Shown here in pieces: positions 35,235 through 46,900 of a stretch of 64,000 bases of DNA. The notes under the pieces are model-generated. The model was not told the DNA's origin. It did not search any database and was given only the letters and a program-made list of their open reading frames with translations. The DNA lies in contig CAJNDS010002163.1 in the NCBI GenBank assembly GCA_905221605.1, forward strand, positions 375,001 to 439,000, given 5' to 3'. A program made the position numbers and the translations under genes. How positions within the stretch are numbered: the first letter of the stretch is position 1; every line of letters begins with the position of its first letter. This stretch comes from Symbiodinium natans (lineage: Eukaryota; Sar; Dinophyceae; Suessiales; Symbiodiniaceae).

Positions 35235-38200
35235 ATGCAGATCTTCATCAAAACCCTCACGGGCAGGAAGACGAACTTCAATTTTGAGCTGGACCGGGGA
35301 GGGGGCGGGGGGTGGGGGCTACCCTAAACCCGAGACCCTAAATTTACTAAACCCTAAACGCTAAACCCTAAACCTGAGGCTTTCGGTGTTGGGCTTTAGG
35401 CTGCTCACGTGCAGGGGTTTTATCGCTTGTGACAAGTCTGGCGTCACCCCGGCACAGACCCAGACCACAAGCCACGGATTGGGCTTCCCTAAGCCCTAAA
35501 CCCTAAGCCCTAAACCCTAAACTCTAAACCCTAAACCCTAAACCCTAAACTCAAAACCCTAAACCCTAAACCCTATTATAGGTGCAGCGCCGAATTTCTA
35601 CCTCCCCCTAGGTCACCTCTCTCCCCGAGTCCCACAGGACAACACGGTCCGCCATGTCAAGGAAGCCCTTCAGGCGGAGTTCCAGGGCGCGGGCTGAAGG
35701 TTTAGGGTTTAGGTTTAGGGTTTAGGGTTTAGGGTTTAGGGTTTAGGGTTTAGGGTTTAGGGTTTAGGGTTTAAGGTTTAGGGTTTAGGGCTTAGAGTGT
35801 CTAGGGTGTGGGTTTCAGAGTGCATGTGCCTGTTTACTTAGGAAATTCTTGAAGGGGGGCCTTGCAAAGGTCCCGAGGGGGATGTGTAGGGATCTCTTTT
35901 GGTGATATGTTGGTAGGTCATGTCAAACGCGAACAGAGGTTCAGGGTTCAAAGCCTGAGAAGCGGACACAACCTAAACCTGGGTCGAACCATATCCTTTC
36001 TTTGCTTTCAAATGGTGGTCGCTGGCTATCGCCGCTTGAGAAACGAAACAGAGACGCATTCAGAGCAGCGTTCATGCGTGCCTATGTTGGACTTGCAATG
36101 GACAGGATTGCGCAGATCGCGCAGGGGGAGCGCTTCTATCGGATAAGGCCCAAGATGCATATTTGGAACCACATTTTGAAGAGCAGACCTCGCAGCCGCT
36201 TGAACCCTCACACATACGCAACGTGGATGGATGAGGACTCCTTGAGAAAGTTCATGAAGCCCCATGGCAAGACGGACTCTCGATCATCTTATCTTCGGGT
36301 CCTACAAAGGTCCCTGATGGGAGTGCCCAAAATATGGACAGAAAAAGGCTGATCGACTGCGTCCCTCGGCCTTCCTCGGCCGGCCACGTAGACGAAGCCA
36401 ACATAGGCGGGCTTTGGGGCTTAAGGGTTTTGGTTTGCAGTCTTATTAGCTTCTAGGGGCTTGATCCATGTGGGTTTACACCTCCTTTAGAGCTACAGAC
36501 CCCTACTAACCCTCCACAAAAACCTTGCCTAAACCTTAGAACCTAAACGGAAATTGGTTTAAACTGAACCTTTGACCCTGCGCCCTAAATACCCTCTAGA
36601 CACGTTTGGGCTCAAACCCGTTTTTAGGCTCAAGTTTTTTGCTCATGATGCTCAGGATGCTCAATCGCAAGCTAGTTTGGCAAATGGCTTTCAAACACGC
36701 CAGACGTGAAAACCCATCTGGCCGTGAACAAGCTATATGCCGAAAAGTTTCTTTCTCATGGCCGTGAGCGGTATGGCCGCCCATTAGGTGTTCAAAGGGT
36801 CTCTCGCTAAACCCTAAACCCTAAACCCTAAACCCTAAACCCTAAACCCTAAACCCTAAACCCTAAACCCTAAACCCTAAACCCTAAACCCTAAACCCTA
36901 AACCCTAAACCCTAAAAACCCTAAACCCTAAAACCCTAAAACCCTAAAACCCTAAAACCCTAAAACCCTAAAACCCTAAACCCTAAACCCTAAACCCTAA
37001 ACCCTAAACCCTAAACCCTAAACCCTAAACTCCAACGAGGCGCTGGCTTGGGGGGCTTAAGGGGGTGACTCGGGTTCCCCCGGGCTCACGGAAGTCTAAA
37101 GCTCGGAGCCCCATGCACCCTCGGCACCCCGTACAAGGGGGTTCAGGGTTTAGGGTTTAGGGTTTGGGTTTTAGGGTTTAGGGTTTAGGGTTTAGGGTTT
37201 AGGGTTGAGGGTTTAGGGTTTGGGGTTTGGGGTTGGGGTTTAGGGTTTAGGGTTCAGGGTTCAGGGTTTCTGGTGGGGTTTAGTGGGTTTATGTAGGGTT
37301 CAGGTGGGTTATGGTAGGGGTTTTTAGGTTTTAGGGTTTAGGGTACTCCAAACCCCAGAACCCTAAACCGCTGCATGTGGCCTCGCCGAAATAGACTGCA
37401 GACCCTCTTCGGTGTAGGTCTGGCTTTTTCGGGTGTAGGGCGCCAGTGCCCGGATTGTTGGTGCAGGAGAAGGAGGGCATTCAGGTAGAGCAGCGCCTTG
37501 GTTGCAGAATTCCAGGCCTACCCTCGAACCCGAAATGCTAAACCCTGAGCCCCAAACCCTAAACCCAAAACTTAAACCCTGAACCCTGAACCCTAAAGCC
37601 CAAACCCTAAACCCAAAACCCTGAAACCTAAAGTTTGGGAGGCTCAGTCTTTGGGACTTTGGGTTTGGGGTCGCGGCCTACTCATTGAATAGTCGGCCCG
37701 GATGGCCTGAAGCATGAGGACCTTAAAGCTGAAGCCCGCGATCTACATAAGGATTTAGTGTTTAGGGTTTAGGGTTTAGGGGTTTAGGGTTTAGGGTTTA
37801 GGGTTTAGGGTTTAGGGTTTAGGGTTTAGGGTTTAGGGTTTAGGGTTTAGGGTTTAGGAACTCGGAGAACGCCCCCCCCCCCCAAACCCTAAATCTCTCA
37901 GCGGGCAGGATATCCCTTGCATCCCGAAGTCCCTATAAGGTTTAGGGTTTCAGGAGTTTCCAGGGTTTAGGGTTTAGGGTCTGGGATTTAGGGTCTAGGG
38001 TTTAGGGCTTAAGGCTCTACCTCCAGAACCCAAAAGCCTACTGGGGGGGGGAGGGGTCCGACAATGGGGTTGGGGGTTTAGGCCCTTTTGGGGTAATCGC
38101 AAATATGCGGCTTCAGGGGTTTAGGGCGCCGCTTGAGTTGCAAGGTTTAGGGTTTAGGGGTTGCTTTTTCTCGTTGACAGTAGGTTCTTGGGTTTTCGAA

Positions 38201-40740
38201 GCCAAGCCAGCCTAGCCTAGCAGGGTCTAACCCTCTCCACTGCAACCACGGGATCTAAACAATTACGAAGATCATTCCCTTTTTATGGGAAATTGTCTAA
38301 ATCAAGACCCTTTTTGCGGGTCCTTCTTTTAAGGGTGCGTATTATTTATAGGACCCCAAAAGGGGACCCTAATTTAGAGAACTACCAGCATTCCTGATAT
38401 AATAAGAGCCATAGTAGCACAAAATGTTCATATTCATTCAATAGGTGCCCCCCCCCCCCCCCCCCCCCGCCACCATATTTCTCCCTGTTGGCGCCCAAGG
38501 ATCCGCCTCATCTATAGCGGGAAGCAAATGAGCTGCGCACCCAGATGCACCTTAAACCCTACTGCAGAAAAAACCTAAACCCTACACAGGAAGTAAGCCC
38601 TTAACCTTAAACGTATTTTTGCTTGCAGGTTGAGGGTTCAATGTTTAAGATGTAGGGTACCGAAGAACCGCATGAGAAGGGTTTATCGTGACAATCTGCA
38701 AAACAAGCAGTCTTTTGTTCTTAAATCCCTTTTACAGTCTGAGCTCGGAGAGGCCAGGGTGTAGGGTTTCGGGTTCAGGGTTCAGGGTTTCGAGCAAAGC
38801 CAAGGGAGCTTGAGACGGCCTGAGAAGCCAAAGAACTGAACCTCCATCTAGGCACCCCTCCCCCACCCCACCAACCTTTGGGAGTACGGCCTGGGGTTTA
38901 GGGTTGCTAGGGGCTTAGACGTCCCAAAAACAAAGGGCCCTTCTTATTGCCAGATAGATCCCCACGGGTGCACTGAGCCCTAAACCCTGAACCCCATGCC
39001 CTATGCCCTAAGCCCGAAGCCCGAAGCCCTAAGCCCTAAGCCCTAAGCCCTCAGCCCTAAGCCCTAAGCCCCAAGCTTGGTTGTAGGAGGGGTGTGGGGT
39101 TTAGCAGGGTTTGCATGCCTGACAGTTCTCTGAAACCCCAAACCCCAAACCCCAAACACCAAACCCCAAACCCTAAACCCCAAACCCCAAACCCCAAACC
39201 CCAAACCCCAAACCCCAAACCCCAAACCCCAAACCCTAAACCCTAAACCCCACACCTGAGTTCCTTTCCAGCTTTTTAGGGCAGTCGACTCCAGGTGACG
39301 AGTGCACCCTAAATGACTACAACGTCAAGCCAGGTAGCACAGACCTGCGCTCAGAAGTTCGGGTTGAGGGTTTTGGGCGGTTTTGGGGGGTTTTGGGGGT
39401 TTGGGGTTTTGAAAATTTTGGGGGTTTTAGGAGTTTTGGGGGTTTGGGGTTTTGGTGTTTTAGGGGTTTTGGGGGTTTTGGGGGTTGGTGGTTTTGGGGG
39501 TTTTGGGGGTTTGGGGTTTTGGGGGTTTTGGGGGTTTTGGGGGTTTTGGGGGTTTTGGGGGTTTTGGGGGTTTTGGGGGTTTTGGGGGTTTTGGGGGTTT
39601 TGGGGGTTTTGGGGGTTTTGGGGGTTTTGGGGGTTTTGGGGGTTTTGGGGGTTTTGGGGGTTTTGGGGGGTTTTGGGGGTTTTGGGGGGTTTTGGGGGTT
39701 TTGGGGGTTTTGGGGGTTTTGGGGGTTTTGGGGGTTTTGGGGGTTTTGGGGGGGAGTTTTGGGGGGTTTTGGGGGGTTTTGGGGGGTTTTGGGGGTTTTG
39801 GGGGGTTTTGGGGGGGTTTGGGGGTTTTGGGGGTCGTGTGGGTTGTGGGGGTTGTGGGGGTTGTGGGGGTTGTGGTTGTTTTGGGGGTTTTGGGGGTTTT
39901 GGGGGTTGCCGGGGTTGTGGGGGTTTTAGGGGTTTTGGGGCTTTAAGGTTTAAGGTTTAGGGTTTTAGAGTTTTAGGGTTTTAGGGTTTTAGGGTTTTAG
40001 GGTTTTAGGGTTTTAGGGTTTTAGGGTTTTAGGGGTTTAGGGTTCTAGGGTTTTAGGGTTTTAGGGTTTTAGGGTTTTAGGGTTTTAGGGTTTTAGGGTT
40101 TTAGGGTTTTAGGGTTTTAGGGTTTTAGGGTTTTAGGGTTTTAGGGTTCTCGGGTTTTCTGGTTTTCGGGTTTTTCGGGTTTTCGGGTTGCTTGCTTTGA
40201 GGTGTCGAGGAGCCGAGGCTATTCCAGGGTTGTTATGGATTATTTCAGGGTTTTTCAAGGCGTATTATAGGGTTTTGCAGTTTTTTTGTTTGGGCAGGGG
40301 GTGGTGTCGAGGCTTGAGTTTAGTGTCCTTTCGGCAGGCTCAAGGCGGGCTCAGTCCTAGAGCTTCCTTGTTGCTGTTGTCGAAGTCCCAAAAGCCCGCT
40401 ACTAAAACCCAAGACCCTGAAACCCACTACCGAAAGTTACCCAGAAAAACCTAAACCCTAAAGCCACTAAAGCCCCAAACCCTAGGAATCCCAAATCTGC
40501 AGAGAAGCCTCAACCTTCTAGCTGCGCACCCTAAAACACCAGAAGCGCCATCCTTTCTAATATGGGCCCGTAATATGGTCCCTTGCCTCTTTTTTTGCCC
40601 GAAGTATGGCCCCTTTGGGTTGGCGTATACAAGGGGTACATCAGCAGTCCCCTTTTCAGGGCCCACGCTAAGGGCCTATGCAACTACCCTAAGATACGTC
40701 CGAGGTCCACATGGTGCTGCAGCTGCGAGGAGGCTTCTGA
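35235..40740 (+). CDS. ubiquitin-like modifier with C-terminal Arg-Gly-Gly-Phe
   Basis: Small protein modifier of the ubiquitin/NEDD8 class. Exons: 35235-about 35297, 35638-35673, 37467-37492, 38500-38531, 39295-39333 and 40694-40740. Peptides: MQIFIKTLTGRKTNFNFEL, DNTVRHVKEALQ, EKEGIQVEQ, IRLIYSGKQM, SDECTLNDYNVKP and TSEVHMVLQLRGGF. The result is about 80 residues with the beta-grasp pattern, the Leu8/Ile44/Val70 patch and Lys at positions 6, 27, 33 and 48. The position of Lys63 is Pro, and Arg72 of ubiquitin is Gln, which argues against canonical ubiquitin. One Phe follows the di-glycine, so processing is needed. Donors: GC for introns 2-4, GT for intron 5; the first donor is not GT/GC (CGG|GGAGGG, in a G-run) or could be GA, and is unresolved. 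ATG is four bases after a CTATTGCAG acceptor. The last acceptor is the end of a family H element. Confidence 0.9.
35488..35576 (-). repeat. CCCTAAA array (ubiquitin-like gene intron 1)
   Basis: CCCTAAA/CCCTAAG units; the second exon begins at 35638. A TTTAGGG array (35697-35795) follows that exon in the opposite orientation, so exon 2 is bracketed by inverted telomeric arrays. Confidence 0.94.
35906..36352 (+). CDS. open frame inside intron 2, possibly transposon-derived
   Basis: The frame is open from about 35906 to a TGA at 36350-36352 with no convincing ATG at its start. The best part (from about 36050) reads RDAFRAAFMRAYVGLAMDRI and RPKMHIWNHIL, followed by NPHTYATWMDEDSLRKFMK. The order 'PKxHxWxH ... 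NPxxxxxxxDED' is a pattern I associate, from memory, with hypothetical proteins expanded in dinoflagellate genomes, so a mobile-element or multigene-family origin is plausible. It sits between exons 2 and 3 of the ubiquitin-like gene on the same strand and is likely not part of it. The 5' end is missing or lies in another exon. Confidence 0.45.
   Translation, partial: YVGRSCQTRTEVQGSKPEKRTQPKPGSNHILSLLSNGGRWLSPLEKRNRDAFRAAFMRAYVGLAMDRIAQIAQGERFYRIRPKMHIWNHILKSRPRSRLNPHTYATWMDEDSLRKFMKPHGKTDSRSSYLRVLQRSLMGVPKIWTEKG
36652..36740 (+). CDS. isolated open segment in intron 2
   Basis: After GATGCTCAG two frames are open: one reads MLNRKLVWQMAFKHARRENP, the other DAQSQASLANGFQTRQ up to a GTGAAA donor. 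It lies in the same intron as the preceding ORF and may belong to the same inserted sequence. Confidence 0.25.
36808..37030 (-). repeat. CCCTAAA array with CCCTAAAA octamer block
   Basis: Canonical heptamers flank an internal block of eight-base CCCTAAAA units (about 36914-36978). The complementary TTTTAGGG is the repeat known from Chlamydomonas telomeres; here it is a local variant inside a heptamer array. Confidence 0.96.
37139..37345 (+). repeat. TTTAGGG and variant array
   Basis: G-rich units including TTGAGGG, TTTGGGG and TTCAGGG variants, upstream of exon 3 (37467). A second G-rich array lies at 37756-37857, with poly-C tracts at 37873-37883 and 38446-38468. Confidence 0.93.
38292..38391 (+). 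mobile_element. inverted-repeat element family C (copy C2)
   Basis: ATTGTCTAAATCAAGACCC at the left and GGGGACCCTAATTTAGAGAA at the right; the internal GGGTCCTTCTTTTAAGGGTG matches C1. It lies in ubiquitin-like gene intron 3. Confidence 0.75.
38970..39256 (-). repeat. CCCTAAG and CCCCAAA blocks (intron 4)
   Basis: A short CCCTAAG/CCCGAAG block, a 50-bp unique island and then a (CCCCAAA)n block. Exon 5 begins 39 bp after it. Confidence 0.95.
39366..39940 (+). repeat. (TTTTGGGGG)n minisatellite (intron 5)
   Basis: About 570 bp of TTTTGGGGG nonamers with occasional TTTTGGGGGG, GTTGTGGGG and GGGTTTGG variants. Because the unit is 9 bp, all three forward frames are open (Gly/Phe/Trp/Val/Leu), which explains the long but meaningless frames here. 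Every unit has a run of at least four G, so strong G-quadruplex potential is expected. Confidence 0.98.
39958..40160 (+). repeat. (TTTTAGGG)n octamer array (intron 5)
   Basis: About 23 homogeneous TTTTAGGG octamers, directly after the TTTTGGGGG block and ending in TTTTCGGG variants. Confidence 0.97.
40557..40693 (+). mobile_element. family H element supplying a 3' splice site (copy H2)
   Basis: The left part TATGGGCCCGTAATATGGTCCC and right end GGGCCTATGCAACTACCCTAAG match copies H1 and H3. The terminal AAG is the acceptor of the last exon of the ubiquitin-like gene (40694), whose reading phase is fixed by homology. Confidence 0.8.
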
Positions 40741-40922
40741 GCGCCCACCGACGACCCTCCCGTACTGGGCGGGTCAAGGCGGGGGACTTGGGCATGGCGT
40801 TTTCGGGGGTTTTTAGGGCTTTTTTTGCCTTGCAAAGGATGTAGGGTTTAAGGTTTAGGGTTAGGGGTTGAGGAGCGAGGGGAAGCAGAAGGGTTTGGGG
40901 TTTGTGCGCTGTGGGGGTATCT

Positions 40923-43900
40923 AGACCTGGACCCGCCATACTTTGGCCAACTCGCCCCAAACCGCTGCTAGGGCTGATGTGAGACAGTTTGTGGGAGAGT
41001 GGTGGGGATAGCTACGGTGGGTGTGGGTGGGTGGGTGCCTGGGCAGGTGTCCCCATTTGAGCGCTGCTTGAGCCATCTGGTTTCGGCAGCCCAAGTGACA
41101 AAAGCATGTTGTTGAGGTGGCTTCCTGGTTTTCTCGACTTGGTTTTAGACGAGCTTATTTAAGACTACTGTTCCAAGGGCTTAACGGGCAAATTCAGGCG
41201 GAGGGGAGGAGTGGAGGACTCGCCCCTCCTGCGTGAAGCACCAGTAACGCATTCATGCCTCATGCCTAGGGGCTCCTATGTAGTACCTTGTTCTGGGGTA
41301 GTATACTCGAATGCCCTAGAGCGAACCCAAAAAGGAACTACATTAAAACTTTCAGGTGTATGTGCTTCTGCTTGCGCAGGACTGCGGCGAGTTAGAGCAA
41401 GAGCCCCGGACGGAATCGCGGTCGGACAGCGCTCTGCACGCAAAAAGAAGGCACTGGGGTTTTGGGCTTAAGGGTTGGGTTTAGGGTTTAGGGGTTTAGG
41501 GTTTTGGGTTTTGGGTTTAGGGTTTAGGGTTTAGGGGCTCAGAGGTTCAGGTTCAGGGTTTAGGAATCCACAGGGTGCTCATGACCTCTGTGGTGCCCTT
41601 GGGGCATGGGCGGGGTGGGGCGGACCGGAGCGGGGTGTGGTGGCACCGGACAGGTCAGAAGCTTCTATATCAGCAATAGATGTATACGTAGGGGTATATT
41701 TCTATATGTACATATTTGTATATGTATATAAATACACATAACATACTCGTTTCTGAGTTCATAGTTTAAGGCTTAAGGGTCACAGTATGGTTGAAGACAT
41801 TATTCCATTTTAGAGGGGTAGTTGGGGCTCTCTGCGATTCAGCTTCATCGCCATGTAGCTGGAGCTCATGGTCTGCACAACAGTCCCGGTATCGAAAAAG
41901 ACATTACGCCGGCGACGACCCCAAACAGTAAGATTGTAGATCAAGGGAAAGCGGCATGAAACAATAACGCGACGCGTAGAACTCGGCAGGCCGAGTTTAC
42001 AATCAGAAAAATTGGGCTCAGTATGGAGGCGTGGGTTTCAAGCTTTTTTTTGGAGCTGCCAGGGGTCGGAACAACCCTTGCCCAATCCAAACGAGGGATC
42101 GACATGGATGTCCCAGCGCTGCCCACATGCATTTTGCCAGGCCTGAAAAATGCATTTGGTCTTGCTTTCTACATTTTCAACGCCGTGCTCTCTCTTTCTG
42201 TACTTTTTCAAGGGCAAAAAAAGCTGAGTGCATTTAGGCACGCGCGAAAAAAGCAGTTGCGCATTCGCCTCTTCTGTACGCAGCTTGTCTTTACGACAAA
42301 AGATCAACTCTTAATTCAATTGTATTGTGGTTGTGGAAGGAGCAAGCTGCGCGAATGCATTTCGCCCACTTTGAAAAATGCACCTGAGCATGTTCTTCCT
42401 GATTCTGGGTCTGTTTTGGTACTCCTGCAAAATGTCGAACATTGTTCTAAACAAGTTTTTCAATTACTATAGCTACTTTTATGCACAGAAAACACATCAG
42501 AAGAATCGAATACGTCATGAGCCAGCAGAAACCAAAACTAAGCATGATAGGAAACCAGTGCCAAATGCATTCTTCGGGCAACGAAAAATGCATTTGGAAT
42601 GCCCTAGAAATGCATGTCGGGTAGATGTTGGTCGTAAAACACCAATCTATTCTTTTGTTTTGTTTTCGTTTGTTTTTCATGCTGAAATGGAGCAAGGATA
42701 ACCGAATAGACATGGATGACCAGATGCTGCCGAATGCGTTTTGCCAGGCCTGAAAAACGCATTTGGTCTTGCTTTCCACATTTGCAACGCCGCGTGCTCT
42801 TTCTGCACTTTTTCAAAGCGAACACAGCTGAATGCATTTGGGCACAGGCGAAAAATGCATTCGGACTTTGGTTTCTTCCGTACGGGGCCTCTGTCTTTGA
42901 CACAAAAGTCAGCTATCAAGTGAGTTTTTTGTTGTGCTTTTGGAAGGAGCAAGCTGCGCGAATGCATTTTGCCTGCTTTGCAAAATACATCTGGGCACGT
43001 TGCTTCTAATTTTAGGCCCCTTTTCGGGAATTTTGCGAAACGGTGATTATGGTTCTAAACGCGTTCAAATCCTATATATAGATTCTAGATGTTCTTACGC
43101 GCAGAAAGACATGAAATTTAGAAGTCCTGAGCCGGCAGAACCCAAGATTGCAACATGATAGGAAACCAGTGCCAAATGCGTTTTTCGGGCGACGCAAAAT
43201 GCATGTGGAATGCCCTCAGATGCATGTCGGGGAAATGTTGGTCGTAAAATACCAATAGACATGGATGTCCAAGCGCTGCCCGAATGCATTTTGCCAGGCC
43301 TAAAAAAAGCATTTGGTCTTGCTTGCCACATTTGCAACGCTGTGCTCTTTTTGTGCACTTTTTAGAAGGCGAAAACAGCTGAATGGATTAAAGCACGGGC
43401 GAGAAATGCATTTGGACAGAGGCTTCTTCTGTACGCAGCCTCTGTCTTTGCGACAAAAGATCAGCTTTTAACTCAATTCGATTGTGGGTTGTGGAAGGAG
43501 CAAGCTGCGCGAATGCATTTTGCCCGCTTTGAAAAATGCATCTGAGCATGTTCTTTCTGATTCTGGGTCCACCCTGCCTCCGCCCCTCTCAACCCCTGTC
43601 GCTCATGATCAGAGACCATCGGAGACCACGGACCCAAGCGCGTGACACCCCCCCAGTCCCTGTCGCTCACCACGGACCCGAACCGCGTGACACCCGCCCG
43701 GCCCCATTGCGCTCATGGTCGGAGACCATGGGAGACCACGAACCCAAGCGCGTGACACCCTCAACCCCTGTCGCTCATGATCGGAGACCACGGACCCGGA
43801 CCGCGTGACACCCGCCCGCCCTACTGCACGCGCTCGTGATCCGAGACCGTGGGAGCCCGCGGACCCAAACGCGTGAACGCCCTCTCAATGCCTGTAGCTC

Positions 43901-46900
43901 ACCACGGACCCGAACCGCGTGACACCCGCCCGGCCCCATTGCGCTCATGATCGGAGATGTTGGGAGACCACGAACCCATGCGCGTGACACCCTCTCGACC
44001 CCTGTCGCTCATGATCGGACACCATGACAGACCACGAAACCGGACCACGTGACACCCGCCCAGCGTGCTCAGAGACCATCGGAGACCACGGACCCAAGCG
44101 CGTGACACCCCCCCAGTCCCTGTCGCTCACCACGGACCCGAACCGCGTGACACCCGCCCAGCCCATTGCGCTCATGGTCGGATACCGTGGGAGACCACGA
44201 ATCCAAGCGCACGACACCCTCTCAACCCCTGTCGCTCATGATCGGAGATCACGAAAGACCACGAACCCGGACCGCGTGACACCCGCCAGCCCCATTGCGC
44301 TCATGATCGGAGACCGTGGGAGACCGCGGACCCAAACGCGTGAACGCCCTCCCAATGCCTGTAGCTCACCACGGACCCGAATCGCGCGACACCTGCCCGG
44401 CCCCATTGCGCTCATGATCGGAGATGTTGGGAGACCACGAACCCATGCGCGTGACACCCTCTCCTCCAACCCCTGCCACTCACCACGGACCCGAACCGCG
44501 TGACCCGCCCCATTGTGCTCACCATGCGAGACCGTCCAGGCGCGCGACACCCTCTCAACCCCTGTCGCTCATGATCAGAGATCATGGGACACCACGGAGC
44601 CGGATCGCGAGACACCCGCCCATGAGGAGACCATGGGAGACCACGAACCCAGCGCACGACACCCTCCCAAGCTTGTTGCTCATGATCGGAGTCCATGGGA
44701 AATCACGGACCCGAACCGCGCGACACCCGCCCAGCCATTGCGCTCATGATCGGAGACCACGGAAATCCACGGACCAAGCGCACGACACCCTCCCAACCCC
44801 TGTCGCTCATGATCGGAGACCACGAAGAGCCAGCCGAACCCGGACCGCGTGACACCCGCCGAGATTGTGCTCGCGCTGGGAGATCATGGGAGTCCATGAA
44901 CCCAAGCGTGTGACACCCTAGAGACTATGGAGAACCCTGTCGCTCATGATCCGAGACCGTGGAGATCACGGACCCAAGCGCGTGACACCCTCCCAACCCC
45001 TGTCACTTCACAGACCCTGGAAACCATGGACCGTGTGACACCCACCCGGCCCTATTGCGCTCATGAGGAGACCATGAAAGACCACGGACCCCATTCTGAG
45101 GGAAAAACCACAGGCCCGAAGCGCGTGACACCCAAGGCTCCAGTACCCCCAATTGGCCCAATTGTGCTCATGATCGGAATTCGTGCTCATGATGGGAGAC
45201 CATGGGAGACCACAGGCCCGAAGCGCATGACACTCACCCCGGCCCCCAATGGCCCCAATTGTGCTCATGATCGGAGACCGTGCGAAACCGCAGGCCCGAA
45301 ACGCGTGATACCCGCCAGCGACCACAGGCCCGAGCGCGTGATACCCACCCGGCTCATGATCGGAGATCATGGCCCCAATTGTGCTCACGACCGGAGACCG
45401 TGGGAGACCGCAGGTCCCAAACGCGTGACGCCCGCCCACGACCACAGGCCCGAGCGCGTGACACCCACCCAGCTCATGATCGGAGACCATGGGAGACCAC
45501 AGGCCCGAAGCGCGTGACACCCGCCCGCCAATTGGCCCCTATTGCGCTCATGATCGGAGACCATGGAGACCACTTCGCGCGTGACACCCACCCGGCCCCA
45601 ATTGGCCGCAATTGTGCTCATGATCGGAGACCACGTGGGAGAGCACAGGCCCGAGCGCGTGACACCCACCCGGCCCCAATGGCCCCAATTGCGCTCATGA
45701 TCGGAGACCGTGGGAGACCACAGGCCCCGAAGCGCGTGACACCCACCCGCCCCCAATTGGCCCCAATTGTGCTCATGATCGGAGACCATGGGAGACCGCA
45801 GGCCCGAGCGCGTGACACCCACCCGGCCCCAATAGCCCCAATTGTGCTCATGATCGGAGACCGTGGGAGACCACAGGCCCGAAGCGCGTGACACCCCCGA
45901 GCACGTGACACCCACCCGGCTCATGATCGGAGACCATGGGAGACCCCCAATTGTGCTCATGATCGGAGACCGTGGGAGACCGCAGGTCCCAAACGCGTGA
46001 CACCCGCCCACGACCACAGGCCCGAGCGCGTGCCACCCACCCAGCTCATGATCGGAGACCATGGGAGACCACAGGCCCGAAGCGCGTGACACCCGCCCGC
46101 CAATTGGCCCCTATTGTGCTCATGATCGGAGACCATGGAGACCACAGGCCCCGAAGCGCGTGACACCCACCCGGCCCCAATTGGCCCCATTGTGCTCATG
46201 ATCGGAGACCACGTACAGGCCCGAGCGCGTGACACCCGCCCGGCCCCAGTGGCCCCAATTGTGCTCATGATCGGAGACCATGGGAGACCGCAGGCCCGAG
46301 CGCGTGACACCCACCCGGCCCCAATAGCCCCAATTGTGCTCATGATCGGAGACCATGGGAGACCACAGGCCCGAGCGCGTGACACCCACCCAGCTCATGA
46401 TCGGAGACCATGGGAGACCACAGGCCCGAAGCGCGTGACACCCATCCGGCCCCAATGTCCCCAATTGTGCTCATGATCGGAGACCATGAGAGCCACAGGC
46501 CCGAGCGCGTGACACCCACCCGGCCCCAATGGCCCCAATTGTGTTCATGATCGGAGACCATGGGAGACCACAGGCCCGAAGCGCGTGACACCCATCTGGC
46601 CAAGCGCGTGACGCTTTTTCTTTCTGAGGAGAGGACCCCAAACGGTTCCTGTTTGGGGAATAACGGGTTTAGTGTGTAGGAATAGCCCTGAACCCTAAAC
46701 CCGAAACTTTAGGTCCAAGCCTAAAACCTAAAACCTGGCGGTGCAGGTTTCGGGGGTTTTGGGGGGGGGGCCTTAGGGCTTAGCCTTTATTAAGGCAGCA
46801 GGAGGTGAGGTGCATGCTGGGCCCCAGGGTCTAGGGCCCTTAAGGCTTGCGGTTCAGCTTGCAGGTTTGGGACTAACTGGTTTAGGGTTTAGAGTTTTAG

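Noticed and set aside
39313-39960. Three overlapping forward frames of 153-215 codons rich in Gly/Phe/Trp/Val/Leu
   Set aside because: They are the three readings of the TTTTGGGGG nonamer array; any 9-bp unit without a stop gives this. The array lies in an intron of the ubiquitin-like gene.
45008-46603. Long frames on both strands (up to 235 codons) with repeats such as [17 protein letters not shown]
   Set aside because: They are translations of the 75-bp satellite, open in several frames on both strands at once, with no start, splice or composition signal separating one as real.
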